Below are positions 49,367-58,269 of a DNA stretch of 64,000 nucleotides, piece after piece. The position numbers and the translations under genes were made by a program. Position 1 is the first letter of the stretch. The number at the start of each line of letters is the position of its first letter. Location: NCBI GenBank assembly GCA_945874765.1, contig CAMCHQ010000001.1, forward strand, positions 186,001 to 250,000, written 5' to 3'. The notes beneath the pieces were generated by a model. The model was not told the origin of the DNA, did not search any database, and saw only the letters and a program-made list of their open reading frames with translations. Origin of the DNA: an uncultured Clostridia bacterium (lineage in GTDB: Bacteria; Bacillota; Clostridia; Oscillospirales; Acutalibacteraceae).

Positions 49367-50926
49367 ATGAAAAAAGTTCTGAATTTTCTTAAAAGCATTT
49401 TGCTTGGCAAGTATTGCGCTTTAATTTTTGCAATAATTGCGGCAATAGACGTGATTATTAACTACTCATACAGAGTAGGTTACATTTTTGTTGACGGTTC
49501 GCTATTCAACGGATTTTCAATGACTTTATTTATTCTTACCATTATTTCGGCGCTTTATTTGACCGGCGTAGCGGCATTGAATTTAAAGAAAAGCGATACG
49601 GCGGACAAAAAGGCAATACATATTTTTCAAATTATAGCTGAAATATTTGCGATAATTATAGGAATTTACAACATTGTCAATATGATTGTAGGCAAAAGCG
49701 AAAGTTTCAGTGCGGCAGTCGGTCTGTTTTGGAAAGCATTTCCTGTTTGGTTTGCCTGCGTATGCGTATCGTTTGCATTATTTGTAATTCCGAATATCAG
49801 CAAAGTTGCTGTCAAAAAAACGCTGTCGGCTGTTTTATCGGTAATAATGCTTTTTACAATTTATGCATCAATATTCCCTATTGTACCGTTTGAATTCAAG
49901 TCATCACCGGCTGTATTCGACAACGGCGAAGGATATTCCGTAATTTTTGCCACAAGTGACAAATCGACAGCATATATCGAATACGATTATAACGGCAAAC
50001 ACGTTAAAAGATACGATGAAAACAACGGAAGAAAAATCGGCGACGTAAAGGTTCACTCAATCAAAGTGCCTTATGAAGAATTATCAAACAACAGCTACAA
50101 GGTAGGCGCAACAAGAGTTATTGACGAATTAAGTTACGGCGGAAGGCTCGGCAAAACAATTGAAAGCAAGAGCATAAAATTCAACAATAATTTCGGTGAC
50201 GATATAAACATTTTAACCATATCGGACTGGCACACTCACAACAAATTGGCAAAGAAAACCATTTCATATTTAGGCAAATATGATGCAGTTGCACTTTTGG
50301 GTGACTCGGCACCGGGAATAATGGTTGAAAATGATATTGTTAATTATTTAGTAGATTTTGCCGGAGATTTAACGAACGGTGAAATCCCCGTTATATTTGT
50401 AAGAGGCAATCACGAAACGAGAGGCGAAATGGCTTCAAAGCTTTCAACTCTTTTGAAAATGAACACATTCTATTACAAAACTTCGCTAGGAAATTACAAC
50501 TTCATTGTTTTTGACAGTGCGGAGGACAAGGAAGATTCTCATCCCGAGTACGGTTCAATGGACGTTTATTCAGGCAGCAGAAAGAGAATGATTAACTGGC
50601 TAGAAACTCTTGACAACAAGGAAAACAAAAAGACAATTGCTCTCACCCACGCTAAAGAAATTTGTATGGAAGAGGATTTGTCAAAAGAGGCTTATGACAA
50701 ACTCGACAAGTTAAACGTAAGCTTTTTAGCCGCAGGTCACGAGCACATTTCAAAGTTTATTAAATCTACTCCGTATCCTATACTTATTGACGGCGGAATT
50801 GACGCAAACGGTGCCGGCACATATGTTGCTTCAATGCTTAAACTCACACCTGAAAACATCAAAGTAATAAGCGTTGACTCAAACAACAAGACTTTGGTAA
50901 ACGAGACAGTTGACTGGAGAAATTAA
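49367..50926 (+). CDS. Membrane-anchored metallophosphoesterase
   Basis: The 519-residue protein has five N-terminal membrane helices (roughly 15-35, 46-70, 82-105, 118-142 and 152-172) and an extracytoplasmic calcineurin-type metallophosphoesterase domain (about 280-500). The metal ligands are visible as DWHTH, LLGDSA, GNHE, THAKE and AGHEHIS. These domains hydrolyse phosphoesters of nucleotides, lipids or cell-wall precursors using two metal ions. A Shine-Dalgarno AAAGGAAAT precedes the ATG at 49367. A terminator lies between it and the leftward operon. Confidence 0.85.
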   Translation: MKKVLNFLKSILLGKYCALIFAIIAAIDVIINYSYRVGYIFVDGSLFNGFSMTLFILTIISALYLTGVAALNLKKSDTADKKAIHIFQIIAEIFAIIIGIYNIVNMIVGKSESFSAAVGLFWKAFPVWFACVCVSFALFVIPNISKVAVKKTLSAVLSVIMLFTIYASIFPIVPFEFKSSPAVFDNGEGYSVIFATSDKSTAYIEYDYNGKHVKRYDENNGRKIGDVKVHSIKVPYEELSNNSYKVGATRVIDELSYGGRLGKTIESKSIKFNNNFGDDINILTISDWHTHNKLAKKTISYLGKYDAVALLGDSAPGIMVENDIVNYLVDFAGDLTNGEIPVIFVRGNHETRGEMASKLSTLLKMNTFYYKTSLGNYNFIVFDSAEDKEDSHPEYGSMDVYSGSRKRMINWLETLDNKENKKTIALTHAKEICMEEDLSKEAYDKLDKLNVSFLAAGHEHISKFIKSTPYPILIDGGIDANGAGTYVASMLKLTPENIKVISVDSNNKTLVNETVDWRN

Positions 50927-50945
50927 AAGTAAATAAAGGCGAAAA

Positions 50946-50978
50946 AACGGCTATGAAGCAATCAACTTCATAGCCGTT
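50946..50978. terminator. Convergent-gene terminator
   Basis: The perfect 13-bp stem AACGGCTATGAAG/CTTCATAGCCGTT with a seven-base loop lies between the phosphoesterase and the leftward operon. Confidence 0.75.
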
Positions 50979-50983
50979 AATTA

Positions 50984-51163
50984 TTATTTATTATCGGTTT
51001 TCTGCTCTTCTTTTTTAGGTTCTTTAAGAGGAATGGTGACTTTAGAATTACCGTTTTCGTCAAGCAGGTCAAGATATACATATTCCTGACTGCCCTTTTT
51101 TTCATCTTCCTTTATAACTTTTTTAATCGTTGCATTATTATTTTCAAATAATATTTCGCTCAT
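50984..51163 (-). CDS. Small acidic protein (59 aa)
   Basis: A 59-residue frame begins MSEILFENNNATIKKVIKEDE and ends KEPKKEEQKTDNK. It is charged, hydrophilic and beta-rich in the middle (YVYLDLLDENGNSKVTIPL). AGGAGAA precedes the ATG and the gene follows the small membrane gene by nine bases, so it is the last member of the leftward operon. I recognise no family, but its tight spacing supports a real gene. Confidence 0.6.
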   Translation of the reverse strand: MSEILFENNNATIKKVIKEDEKKGSQEYVYLDLLDENGNSKVTIPLKEPKKEEQKTDNK

Positions 51164-51172
51164 AATTTTCTC

Positions 51173-51490
51173 CTATCCTTTAATTTTCGGCAAAAAGACC
51201 GCAAGAATTATTATATCGACAACAAAAAGAAAAAGCGATACAATTCCGAGAACTTTTGCCTTTTTAACTCTATCCTCGTTCAAATCCGATAAAGGGAAAT
51301 TTTTGCTTTTAAAAATCATTCCGACAACAATGCCCATAACGCCGAATGCGGGACAAATGCCGATTGTCAAAACGCCGATTGTTGACATAATAAAAGCAAA
51401 GCGGCAAAGGCGATTGATGGTATCGGGATTGTCCTTAGGGTCTTTATTGTCATTATTTTGTGGATTTGTTTGAATTTCTTGATTATCCAT
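51173..51490 (-). CDS. Small two-helix membrane protein (105 aa)
   Basis: The 105-residue protein has a hydrophilic Asn/Asp-rich N-terminus (about 1-25) and two hydrophobic segments (about 31-60 and 80-102) resembling DUF4190-like helical pairs (GICPAFGVMGIVVGMIFKSK). It lies 15 bases after the ECF S component and nine before the next small gene. Function unknown. Confidence 0.65.
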   Translation of the reverse strand: MDNQEIQTNPQNNDNKDPKDNPDTINRLCRFAFIMSTIGVLTIGICPAFGVMGIVVGMIFKSKNFPLSDLNEDRVKKAKVLGIVSLFLFVVDIIILAVFLPKIKG

Positions 51491-51505
51491 AATTATAAAT
51501 CCTTT

Positions 51506-52189
51506 CTAATCATTACGGCAGATACCGTATTTGATATTAATTCTTTCGATTTTTTTAACAAACGTTTCGCCGAACAGAAATAGAAATACAGCCGTAACGC
51601 AAGCGAAAACGAGATTAAACGGCACACCGGCAGCATAGACGGCTAATATCCCTTTAAGTGACATATCACTGTTAAAATAAAGCACAGAGGACAAGTCGAC
51701 TATAAGCCCATAGAGAATAAGCACCGATAAAAAGCCGACGATTGCAAGTGAAATTTTAGTAGGCTTAATATGTTCAAAAACCAATCCGAAGCACAGCCCG
51801 ACGCTCGCCATTGCGACCATTTGAAACGGCGTCCAAGCGCCCTGACCGAATATGAAATTTGAAGCAAACATCGAAAGCGCACCGATTAAGTATCCCCTTT
51901 TAGCGCCTAACACCGCACCGCTTACACCGACAACGGCGGCTATAGGTTTAACCTGAGGGATAAGATAAAAGACCGCACGGCTGACAACCGCAAGGGCTGT
52001 AAGAGAAGCAATAAGAGTAATATCTTTTGCCGTATGTTCTCCCCTTTCAAATGAAGAGAAAAACGGAAGCATAGAAATTATCAAAACGGCAACGCAAACC
52101 AAATAATAATTTGTATTGCTGAAAAAGAGCTGCCATAAGACGATAAATATCAAGGCTGAAAAAATCAAGACGGGATAAAGTTTTTTCAT
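51506..52189 (-). CDS. ECF transporter S component
   Basis: The 227-residue integral membrane protein has about six helices and the S-component pattern AALTALAVVSRAVFYLIPQVKPIAAVVGVSGAVLG. It overlaps the fused ECF ATPase by four bases (ATGA) and shares an operon with EcfT. It is the substrate-binding subunit. The preceding cobalamin adenosyltransferase-like gene suggests a corrinoid or cobalt-related substrate, as for CbrT-type S components. This substrate is an inference and other vitamins remain possible. Confidence 0.8.
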   Translation of the reverse strand: MKKLYPVLIFSALIFIVLWQLFFSNTNYYLVCVAVLIISMLPFFSSFERGEHTAKDITLIASLTALAVVSRAVFYLIPQVKPIAAVVGVSGAVLGAKRGYLIGALSMFASNFIFGQGAWTPFQMVAMASVGLCFGLVFEHIKPTKISLAIVGFLSVLILYGLIVDLSSVLYFNSDMSLKGILAVYAAGVPFNLVFACVTAVFLFLFGETFVKKIERINIKYGICRND

Positions 52190-53652
52190 ACTATATCCCC
52201 CATTGAAACGGCTGATTCAAGGTATCTTTTTGTAATTCGTCTTATTTGGGTGGTGTAAAAATTAAGGCTTGAAAATACCTCACGTCTAAAGCCTGCCTTG
52301 GAAATAATAGCATCACTTAAAAACGAAACGTTATCAGCGATATCGCCGACAAAGTCCAAATCGTGCGACACCATAATTATTGTTTTGCCCTGAGATTTAA
52401 GTTCAAAAAGAAATGATTTTAAATCATTTTTTGAAAATTCGTCAAACGCTTTGGTAGGTTCGTCGAGAAGAAAAATATCTGCGTCTTGCTCAAGAAGTAT
52501 TCCGAAAGCAAGCTTTTGAGCCTGACCGCCGCTTAAATCAAACGGATGTTGATTAAGGCAATCCGAAATACCGAGTTTTTCGGCGGTTTGGGTTTTTATT
52601 TCCTCACCGACCGAATCTTTAGTGAAAAGATATTTTACGTTTTGAGGCATATAAGCGCATTTGCCTGTAATTTTTGCCTTTCCCGAATATTGCTTTTTAA
52701 TACCTGCGATTACCTTTAAAAGAGTAGTTTTGCCGCTTGCGTTAGCACCGATAATGCAGTTTATTTGAGATTTATACGCCTTAAAATTAAGACGGGACAA
52801 TATATCATTTTGATTTTTATTATAAGCAAATGTTATGTTTTTTAAATTAACACAAACGTCTGCTTCTTTTTTGTTTATATTTTGAATTGGCTTTTCGTGA
52901 AGTTTATCGGCAAGAGAAACGGCTGATTTGATATTAAGCGGTCTTTCATCAAAAAGACGTGTGCAAACAGGAAAATACGGCAAAAGAGAATTATCCTTTT
53001 TCGCATTATCCGGTGTATCGTCGCAAATAACCCCGCCGTTTTCAAGGATAACAAGTCTGTCGCAAAAATCAATAAACTCCTCACTTGAATGAGAAACAAC
53101 AATAACGGTTACGCCGAGTTCTTCGTTAATCCTTTTGAGCATTGACGAAACGGTAGTTACTGCCTTAGGGTCAAGCTGAGAAAGAGGCTCGTCAAGCAAA
53201 AGTGCCCGAACGTCGCTTATCATTGCAGAAGCGATTGCAACGCTTGCCTTTTCTCCGCCCGAAAGCTCGTCGATTTTCTTATCAAGCAAATTGTTGAGAT
53301 TGAAAAACGAAGCGGTCTCACCTATTCTGACTGTTATTTCGTCATTGGAACATTTCTCATTTTCAAGTGCAAAAGCAAGTTCCGAGCGAACGTTATCGCA
53401 AACAAATGAAGTTTCGGGATTTTGACCTACAAAACCGATACTGTCGCAGTCGATATTAATTTCACCGTCGATATCTCCGATTGGGGAAATTTCTTTTTTC
53501 AAAAGACGAAGAAGAGTTGATTTTCCGCTTCCGCTTTTGCCCATAACGAGAATAAATTCACCCTGTTCAACCGTTAAATCAACACCTTTAAGCGCTTTTT
53601 TATCGGAAAGAGGATAAGAAAATGTTAAATTTTTTGCTTCAAAAAGTGCCAT
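52186..53652 (-). CDS. ECF transporter ATPase, fused A and A-prime domains
   Basis: The 488-residue protein holds two ABC ATPase domains. Domain 1 has Walker A GKSGSGKST (38-46) and signature LSGGEKASV; domain 2 has GANASGKTT near 300 and LSGGQAQKLA. Aspartates with DEPLSQLD and DEPTKAFD are the Walker B motifs. Fusion of EcfA and EcfA-prime in one chain is less usual than two genes. It overlaps the EcfT gene by 28 bases and the S component by four. It energises uptake through the EcfT/S membrane complex. Confidence 0.9.
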   Translation of the reverse strand: MALFEAKNLTFSYPLSDKKALKGVDLTVEQGEFILVMGKSGSGKSTLLRLLKKEISPIGDIDGEINIDCDSIGFVGQNPETSFVCDNVRSELAFALENEKCSNDEITVRIGETASFFNLNNLLDKKIDELSGGEKASVAIASAMISDVRALLLDEPLSQLDPKAVTTVSSMLKRINEELGVTVIVVSHSSEEFIDFCDRLVILENGGVICDDTPDNAKKDNSLLPYFPVCTRLFDERPLNIKSAVSLADKLHEKPIQNINKKEADVCVNLKNITFAYNKNQNDILSRLNFKAYKSQINCIIGANASGKTTLLKVIAGIKKQYSGKAKITGKCAYMPQNVKYLFTKDSVGEEIKTQTAEKLGISDCLNQHPFDLSGGQAQKLAFGILLEQDADIFLLDEPTKAFDEFSKNDLKSFLFELKSQGKTIIMVSHDLDFVGDIADNVSFLSDAIISKAGFRREVFSSLNFYTTQIRRITKRYLESAVSMGDIV

Positions 53653-54479
53653 TTGATACCCTCCGAAATATTAATTATAACAGGTAAAAACATATAAATT
53701 GTATATAAAATAAGAAAAATCGGTGAAAAAGAGAGCATTTTTATTTCAGGGTCAAATATAAATTCCGCCTTATCAAGTGAATTTAAAACTATACAGGAAA
53801 TACTCAAAGCTAAAAGAACAAGCAAAACAATACCGTCGTCAAGATTAAATCTGTATTTGGAATACGGCTTGCGAGAGGAGTTGAAATTTCTTGCACGCAT
53901 AGTATCCGACACCTCTATACTTTCCTCCAAAGTCATTGAAACAAGAGAAGAAAAATTATCAAGGCTTTTTTTAAATTTGCTTTGATTTGTATTTACATTA
54001 AGCCTTGCGTCATTAATTTCCTGCGCATTTTTACGAAGTCGTGGAATAAACGAAAGCGTCATGGTTAAAACAAGCGTTAAATTAGGTGCAAGTTTTGAAA
54101 AGACGGACATAAATTTATCACTGCTCAAAACATATGAATAGCTTGAAAGCCAAACGATTACACTTGAAAACATAACGCCTTGGCACAAGCCGTAGGAAAG
54201 CCCCTCGGCAGTGAAATTTTTATTCGAAATCGAAAATAAAATATCAACTCCGTAAGACGTAAACGCCATATTAAAAATTCCCACAAGCAAAGTAAAAGGC
54301 AAAAGAAACATAAAAAACGTTTTAAAAGTCTTTTTGCCCTGAAGCATAGCATTATAAATAACGCCTGAAAGAAGCGACACGCAAAGAAATATCGGATTAA
54401 AATTTAAAAGAATAAGCAAAACGGTAAAAACAAAAAAGAGAAAGCAAACCTTGGGATTAAAATTTGAAAATTTATCCAT
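53625..54479 (-). CDS. ECF transporter T component
   Basis: The 284-residue membrane protein has about five to six helices and the coupling helix region with ARNFNSSRKPYSKYRF (about 195-210), where the ARG-like motif of EcfT contacts the ATPases. It overlaps the ATPase gene by 28 bases and follows the adenosyltransferase-like gene by 20. It scaffolds ATPases and S component in the membrane. Confidence 0.85.
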   Translation of the reverse strand: MDKFSNFNPKVCFLFFVFTVLLILLNFNPIFLCVSLLSGVIYNAMLQGKKTFKTFFMFLLPFTLLVGIFNMAFTSYGVDILFSISNKNFTAEGLSYGLCQGVMFSSVIVWLSSYSYVLSSDKFMSVFSKLAPNLTLVLTMTLSFIPRLRKNAQEINDARLNVNTNQSKFKKSLDNFSSLVSMTLEESIEVSDTMRARNFNSSRKPYSKYRFNLDDGIVLLVLLALSISCIVLNSLDKAEFIFDPEIKMLSFSPIFLILYTIYMFLPVIINISEGIKWHFLKQKI

Positions 54480-54499
54480 AGCGCTTCCCCTTTCTAAAA

Positions 54500-54967
54500 T
54501 TAATATTCAATACCTTTTCTTGCCTTAACTCCCAAATCAAACGGATGCTTGATTTTATCCATAAAGGTTATATAGTCTGCCTTTTCAAAAAGTTCTTTAA
54601 TTTCCTTATGACCTGTAATCACAACTTCCCTGTCGGCAAGCATATTAAGAATATCAAGTGCCTTTTCAACCGACAAAAACGAGTCGACGACGTCAAGAAA
54701 TTCATCAAGAATGATAATATCGCTTTCAGAATTTTCTATATAGTCAATCGCACTGTCAACCCAAGCTTGATATTCCTTGCCCGGATTAAAAGGAAGAGAA
54801 TCGGGTGCATTAAAAATATCAAAAGGCAAAACCGACAGCTCGCTTGATTTATTATCTTTTAAAAACTGAACAAAGGTTACCGATTTTCCTGCGCCCTTCG
54901 CTCTCATACCCTGCCCGATTGCGGCAGTAGTTTTACCTTTTCCAAAGCCGTAATAAATTTGAATCAT
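54500..54967 (-). CDS. Cob(I)alamin/cobyrinate adenosyltransferase-like protein, CobO type
   Basis: The 155-residue protein is a short CobO/BtuR-type P-loop enzyme: YGFGKGKTT (6-14), the FVQFLKD segment and DEFLDVVD as the Walker B region. The family adenosylates the cobalt of corrinoids using ATP. It is shorter than BtuR (about 190-200 residues) and lacks its C-terminal tail, so activity should be treated as likely but unproven. Its start overlaps the MreB-like stop by four bases, and ecfT follows 20 bases downstream. This links it to vitamin transport. Confidence 0.8.
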   Translation of the reverse strand: MIQIYYGFGKGKTTAAIGQGMRAKGAGKSVTFVQFLKDNKSSELSVLPFDIFNAPDSLPFNPGKEYQAWVDSAIDYIENSESDIIILDEFLDVVDSFLSVEKALDILNMLADREVVITGHKEIKELFEKADYITFMDKIKHPFDLGVKARKGIEY

Positions 54968-55992
54968 CTGATTCTGACCTCTTCCTTAGTCTTAAACGAA
55001 TAGCCGTAGCCGTCAAGAATATGCATTTTTTTAAGTGCAATCTCGCAGCCCTTAGAAACGCAGAGATTAGCTCTTACAGGGATAGTCACGTCAAGATTGA
55101 GCGTTTGAGAAATAAGCTTATCAAGACCGAAAAGCTGAGACATACCGCCTGTCAAAAGAATACTTGAATTTGTAATATCAGCCACGAGTTGCGGAGAAGT
55201 ACGTTCAAACATAGATTTAGCGACAGTCATAATCTCATCAAGAAGATCGCCAAAGCAAGCGCAAATCTCATTACCGGTTATTTCAACAACTTTAGGGAGC
55301 CCGGAAAGAACGTTTCTGCCCTTGGCGTTCATAGTAACATCTGTATCACGCATAATGGCAGAGCCTATAGTTTTCTTAATATCCTCGGCAGTCCTGAGAC
55401 CTACAAGAAGCCCGTGCTTTTCTTTAAGATATTTTACAATAGCCTCATCAAAATCGTCGCCGCCGATTTTAACAGTTTCGTTTTGGCTCATAGCACCCTG
55501 ACTGATAACCGCCATATCCGTTGAACCTGCACCTACATCGATAACAAACACACCGGTAGGATTAAGTGGGTCAATACCTGCGCCGAAAGCGGCACAAAGA
55601 GGCTGTTCAACAAGGCAGACGGAACGTGCACCTGCCGAAATCAAGACAGAAATAAGCGTTCTTCTTTCAACGTCTGTACTGTCTGACGAAACGCAGGCAA
55701 CAATCCTCGGCTTAAATATATTCTTTTTAAGAACCTTGTTCATAAAATATTCCACCATTTGGCAGGCAAGGTCGTAATTACTTACATTTCCGTTTTTAAT
55801 CGGCTGAATAACGCTTACGCCCACAGGTTCTCTGCCCTCAAGGTAATAAGCACGTTTGCCGGCATAAAGCATTTCGCCCTTATTGACATCATAGGCAACA
55901 TAAGCAGGCTCGCTTAAAACGACGCCTTTACCTACAACCGAAATTACAACAGTGCTTGTGCCCAAATCTATTCCCAAATCATAACCAAACAT
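54964..55992 (-). CDS. MreB/Mbl-like actin-family protein
   Basis: The 342-residue protein is actin-like: phosphate-1 GIDLGTSTVVI, phosphate-2 IDVGAGSTDMAVIS, and the adenosine motif LTGGMSQLFGLDKLI. MreB-family proteins form filaments under the membrane that organise elongation. The sequence differs from canonical MreB in places (ACVSSDSTDVERR, IGSAIMRDTDVTM), so it may be a paralogue; I give no symbol. The ATG at 55992 has AGGA 9-10 bases upstream; an ATG three codons earlier is too near it. It is located in a string of repair and transport genes, overlapping the CobO-like gene by four bases. Confidence 0.88.
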   Translation of the reverse strand: MFGYDLGIDLGTSTVVISVVGKGVVLSEPAYVAYDVNKGEMLYAGKRAYYLEGREPVGVSVIQPIKNGNVSNYDLACQMVEYFMNKVLKKNIFKPRIVACVSSDSTDVERRTLISVLISAGARSVCLVEQPLCAAFGAGIDPLNPTGVFVIDVGAGSTDMAVISQGAMSQNETVKIGGDDFDEAIVKYLKEKHGLLVGLRTAEDIKKTIGSAIMRDTDVTMNAKGRNVLSGLPKVVEITGNEICACFGDLLDEIMTVAKSMFERTSPQLVADITNSSILLTGGMSQLFGLDKLISQTLNLDVTIPVRANLCVSKGCEIALKKMHILDGYGYSFKTKEEVRIR

Positions 55993-56037
55993 ATTTAACA
56001 TTCCTAAATAATTATAATTTTTAAACTTTATACTATG

Positions 56038-58257
56038 TTACTTAAAAAAAGCATTATTGTCAACAGATAAAAAATGAACAAGTGCGCTGTAACGTCTGCT
56101 TTTTTTATCATTATCAACCATTGCTTTAACAGAAGCCTCATTGCCGACAATGATAAGCAAGTTACGTGCACGTGTTAAAGCGGTATAAAACAAATTTCTG
56201 TAAGAAAGCTTAGGCGGAGTTGCAATAGTCGGCAAAACAACCGCCGCAAACTCACTGCCCTGACTTTTATGCACCGTCATAGCATAAGCAAGTTCGATTT
56301 CTTTAACATTTTCCAAACTATACATTGCTTCTTTATCATCAAAGCGTACATTGATAATATCGTTTGCACGGTCAATACGTGTAAGTATACCGATATCGCC
56401 GTTAAATACACCCGTGCCGTTTTCACCGTCTTTAAACCACGGAACATCATAGTTATTTTTAATTTGCATTACCTTATCGCCCTCACGCAAGGTATAGCCC
56501 TTATATTTAATCTCGTTTTTTTCACTTGAAGGAGGATTAAGCCTTGCCTGCAAAAGCGCATTGATATTTTCTGTTCCTACCTCACCCTTACGGCTTGGGC
56601 AAAGCACCTGAATATCTTTTATACTGTCAAATCCGTAACCGACCGGTATTCTGTTAGTTACAAGATTAACTATTTTTCCTGCTGCATTATATTTTGAATT
56701 TTCCCTAAGCAAAAAGAAATCGGAATCAATACTGTTATCAAAAACAGGCATTTCACCGTTCACAACCCTATGAGCATTTGAAACGATTTTACTTTTCATA
56801 GCCTGACGAAAGATTTTATCAAGGCTCACAACACCGATTAGACCGCTTTTAATCAAATCGGCAAGAACATTACCGGCACCGACGGGCGGAAGCTGATTTT
56901 TATCCCCCACCATAATCAAGCGGCAGGAAAGCGGCAGAGCATCCAACAGCGCCGAAAATACCGTAACATCAACCATTGAAAGTTCGTCGACAATTACGGC
57001 GTCACATTCAAGCGGATTTTTAAGATTATGAGCAAAACTCGGCTCGGTTGCGCCGTCTTTATATTCAACTTCGAGAAGCCTGTGAATAGTTTTAGCCTCT
57101 TTGCCTGTAAGCTCGGTCATTCTTTTTGCGGCTCTTCCCGTAGGTGCGGCAAGCGCTACGTCAAGCCCTCTGTTTTCCATAAGAGTGATAATACCCTTAA
57201 CGGTTGTTGTTTTACCTGTACCGGGACCGCCTGTTAAAATAAGAAGTCCTTTATTAACCGCTATTTCTATAGCCTGTCTTTGCTTTTCGTCAAACGTGAT
57301 ATTATTCGTTTTTTCAAACGTATCAATTTCGGCAGGAGAAATCTCCTTGGGAGCCGGGGGATATTCAATCATAACCTTAATACGCTCGGCAATACCCGAT
57401 TCCGCCTCATAAATTTCAGGCAGGAAAAGAAACGGCTTACCGTCTATATCTTCCTCAACAAGCTGTTTTGCGTCAATAGCATTGTCAATTGCTATTTCGG
57501 CGTCATCCTCACTGCACTCCAAAAGAAGCATTGCCGGTTTAATAATACTCTTTCTCGGCAAACACGTATGACCGTTAAAAAGATTATGCCTTACTATATA
57601 TGTAACGCCTGCCTGACACCTGCAATCAAAAGGCGGAGCCTGCTGCAAGTTCATCGCAATCTCGTCCGCCCTTGCAAAATCGATACTTGACACAAGGGAC
57701 ACAAGTGCATAAGGGTTTTCATTAACTATATCAAGGCTGTCACTTTTAAGTACGCTGTAAATATCATATGCTTCCTGCTGATTAAAACCGAGTTCGGCAA
57801 GACCGTTCATAACGTCTCTTGCGGCAAACTGCATTTTAAAATCTCTGCTAATCTGCTTTGCCTTAGCTTTGGAAATACCTTTAATTTCTGCAAGACGTTC
57901 AGGCTCGCACTCTATAACATTAAATGTATTTGAGCCGAATTTTTCAACTATCTTGGTTGCCGTCGCCTCGCCTATTCCTTTGATTATTCCGCTTGCAAGA
58001 AAACGGTGCATACCCGAAGCGTCGGCAGGTCGGCTGTGCGTCAAACGAACCGATTTAAACTGCCTGCCAAAGTTTGGGTGCATAGTCCACTCGCCTTGAA
58101 AAACAATTTGCTCGCCGACGGTAATATCGCCCAAAACGCCGACAACGGTAACAAACTCATCACCTGTTTTAACTTCGGCAACCGCATATCCGTTAGTTTC
58201 GTTTCTGTACGTAATACCCTCGACAATGCCTGTTAAATTTTCAAGTTCGTCTGCCAT
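56038..58257 (-). CDS. recD2: RecD2 SF1B DNA helicase
   Basis: The 739-residue helicase has an N-terminal OB-like domain, tandem helix-hairpin-helix motifs (GIGEATATKIVEKFG and IKGISKAKAKQI, about 93-137) and a superfamily 1B motor with Walker A GGPGTGKTTTV near residue 340, DELSMVD (motif II) and a C-terminal UvrD-like region with MTVHKSQGSEF. RecD2 is a 5'-3' helicase used in DNA repair without RecBC. It starts 12 bases after mutS2. Confidence 0.94.
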   Translation of the reverse strand: MADELENLTGIVEGITYRNETNGYAVAEVKTGDEFVTVVGVLGDITVGEQIVFQGEWTMHPNFGRQFKSVRLTHSRPADASGMHRFLASGIIKGIGEATATKIVEKFGSNTFNVIECEPERLAEIKGISKAKAKQISRDFKMQFAARDVMNGLAELGFNQQEAYDIYSVLKSDSLDIVNENPYALVSLVSSIDFARADEIAMNLQQAPPFDCRCQAGVTYIVRHNLFNGHTCLPRKSIIKPAMLLLECSEDDAEIAIDNAIDAKQLVEEDIDGKPFLFLPEIYEAESGIAERIKVMIEYPPAPKEISPAEIDTFEKTNNITFDEKQRQAIEIAVNKGLLILTGGPGTGKTTTVKGIITLMENRGLDVALAAPTGRAAKRMTELTGKEAKTIHRLLEVEYKDGATEPSFAHNLKNPLECDAVIVDELSMVDVTVFSALLDALPLSCRLIMVGDKNQLPPVGAGNVLADLIKSGLIGVVSLDKIFRQAMKSKIVSNAHRVVNGEMPVFDNSIDSDFFLLRENSKYNAAGKIVNLVTNRIPVGYGFDSIKDIQVLCPSRKGEVGTENINALLQARLNPPSSEKNEIKYKGYTLREGDKVMQIKNNYDVPWFKDGENGTGVFNGDIGILTRIDRANDIINVRFDDKEAMYSLENVKEIELAYAMTVHKSQGSEFAAVVLPTIATPPKLSYRNLFYTALTRARNLLIIVGNEASVKAMVDNDKKSRRYSALVHFLSVDNNAFFK

Positions 58258-58269
58258 AATTTTCTCCGT

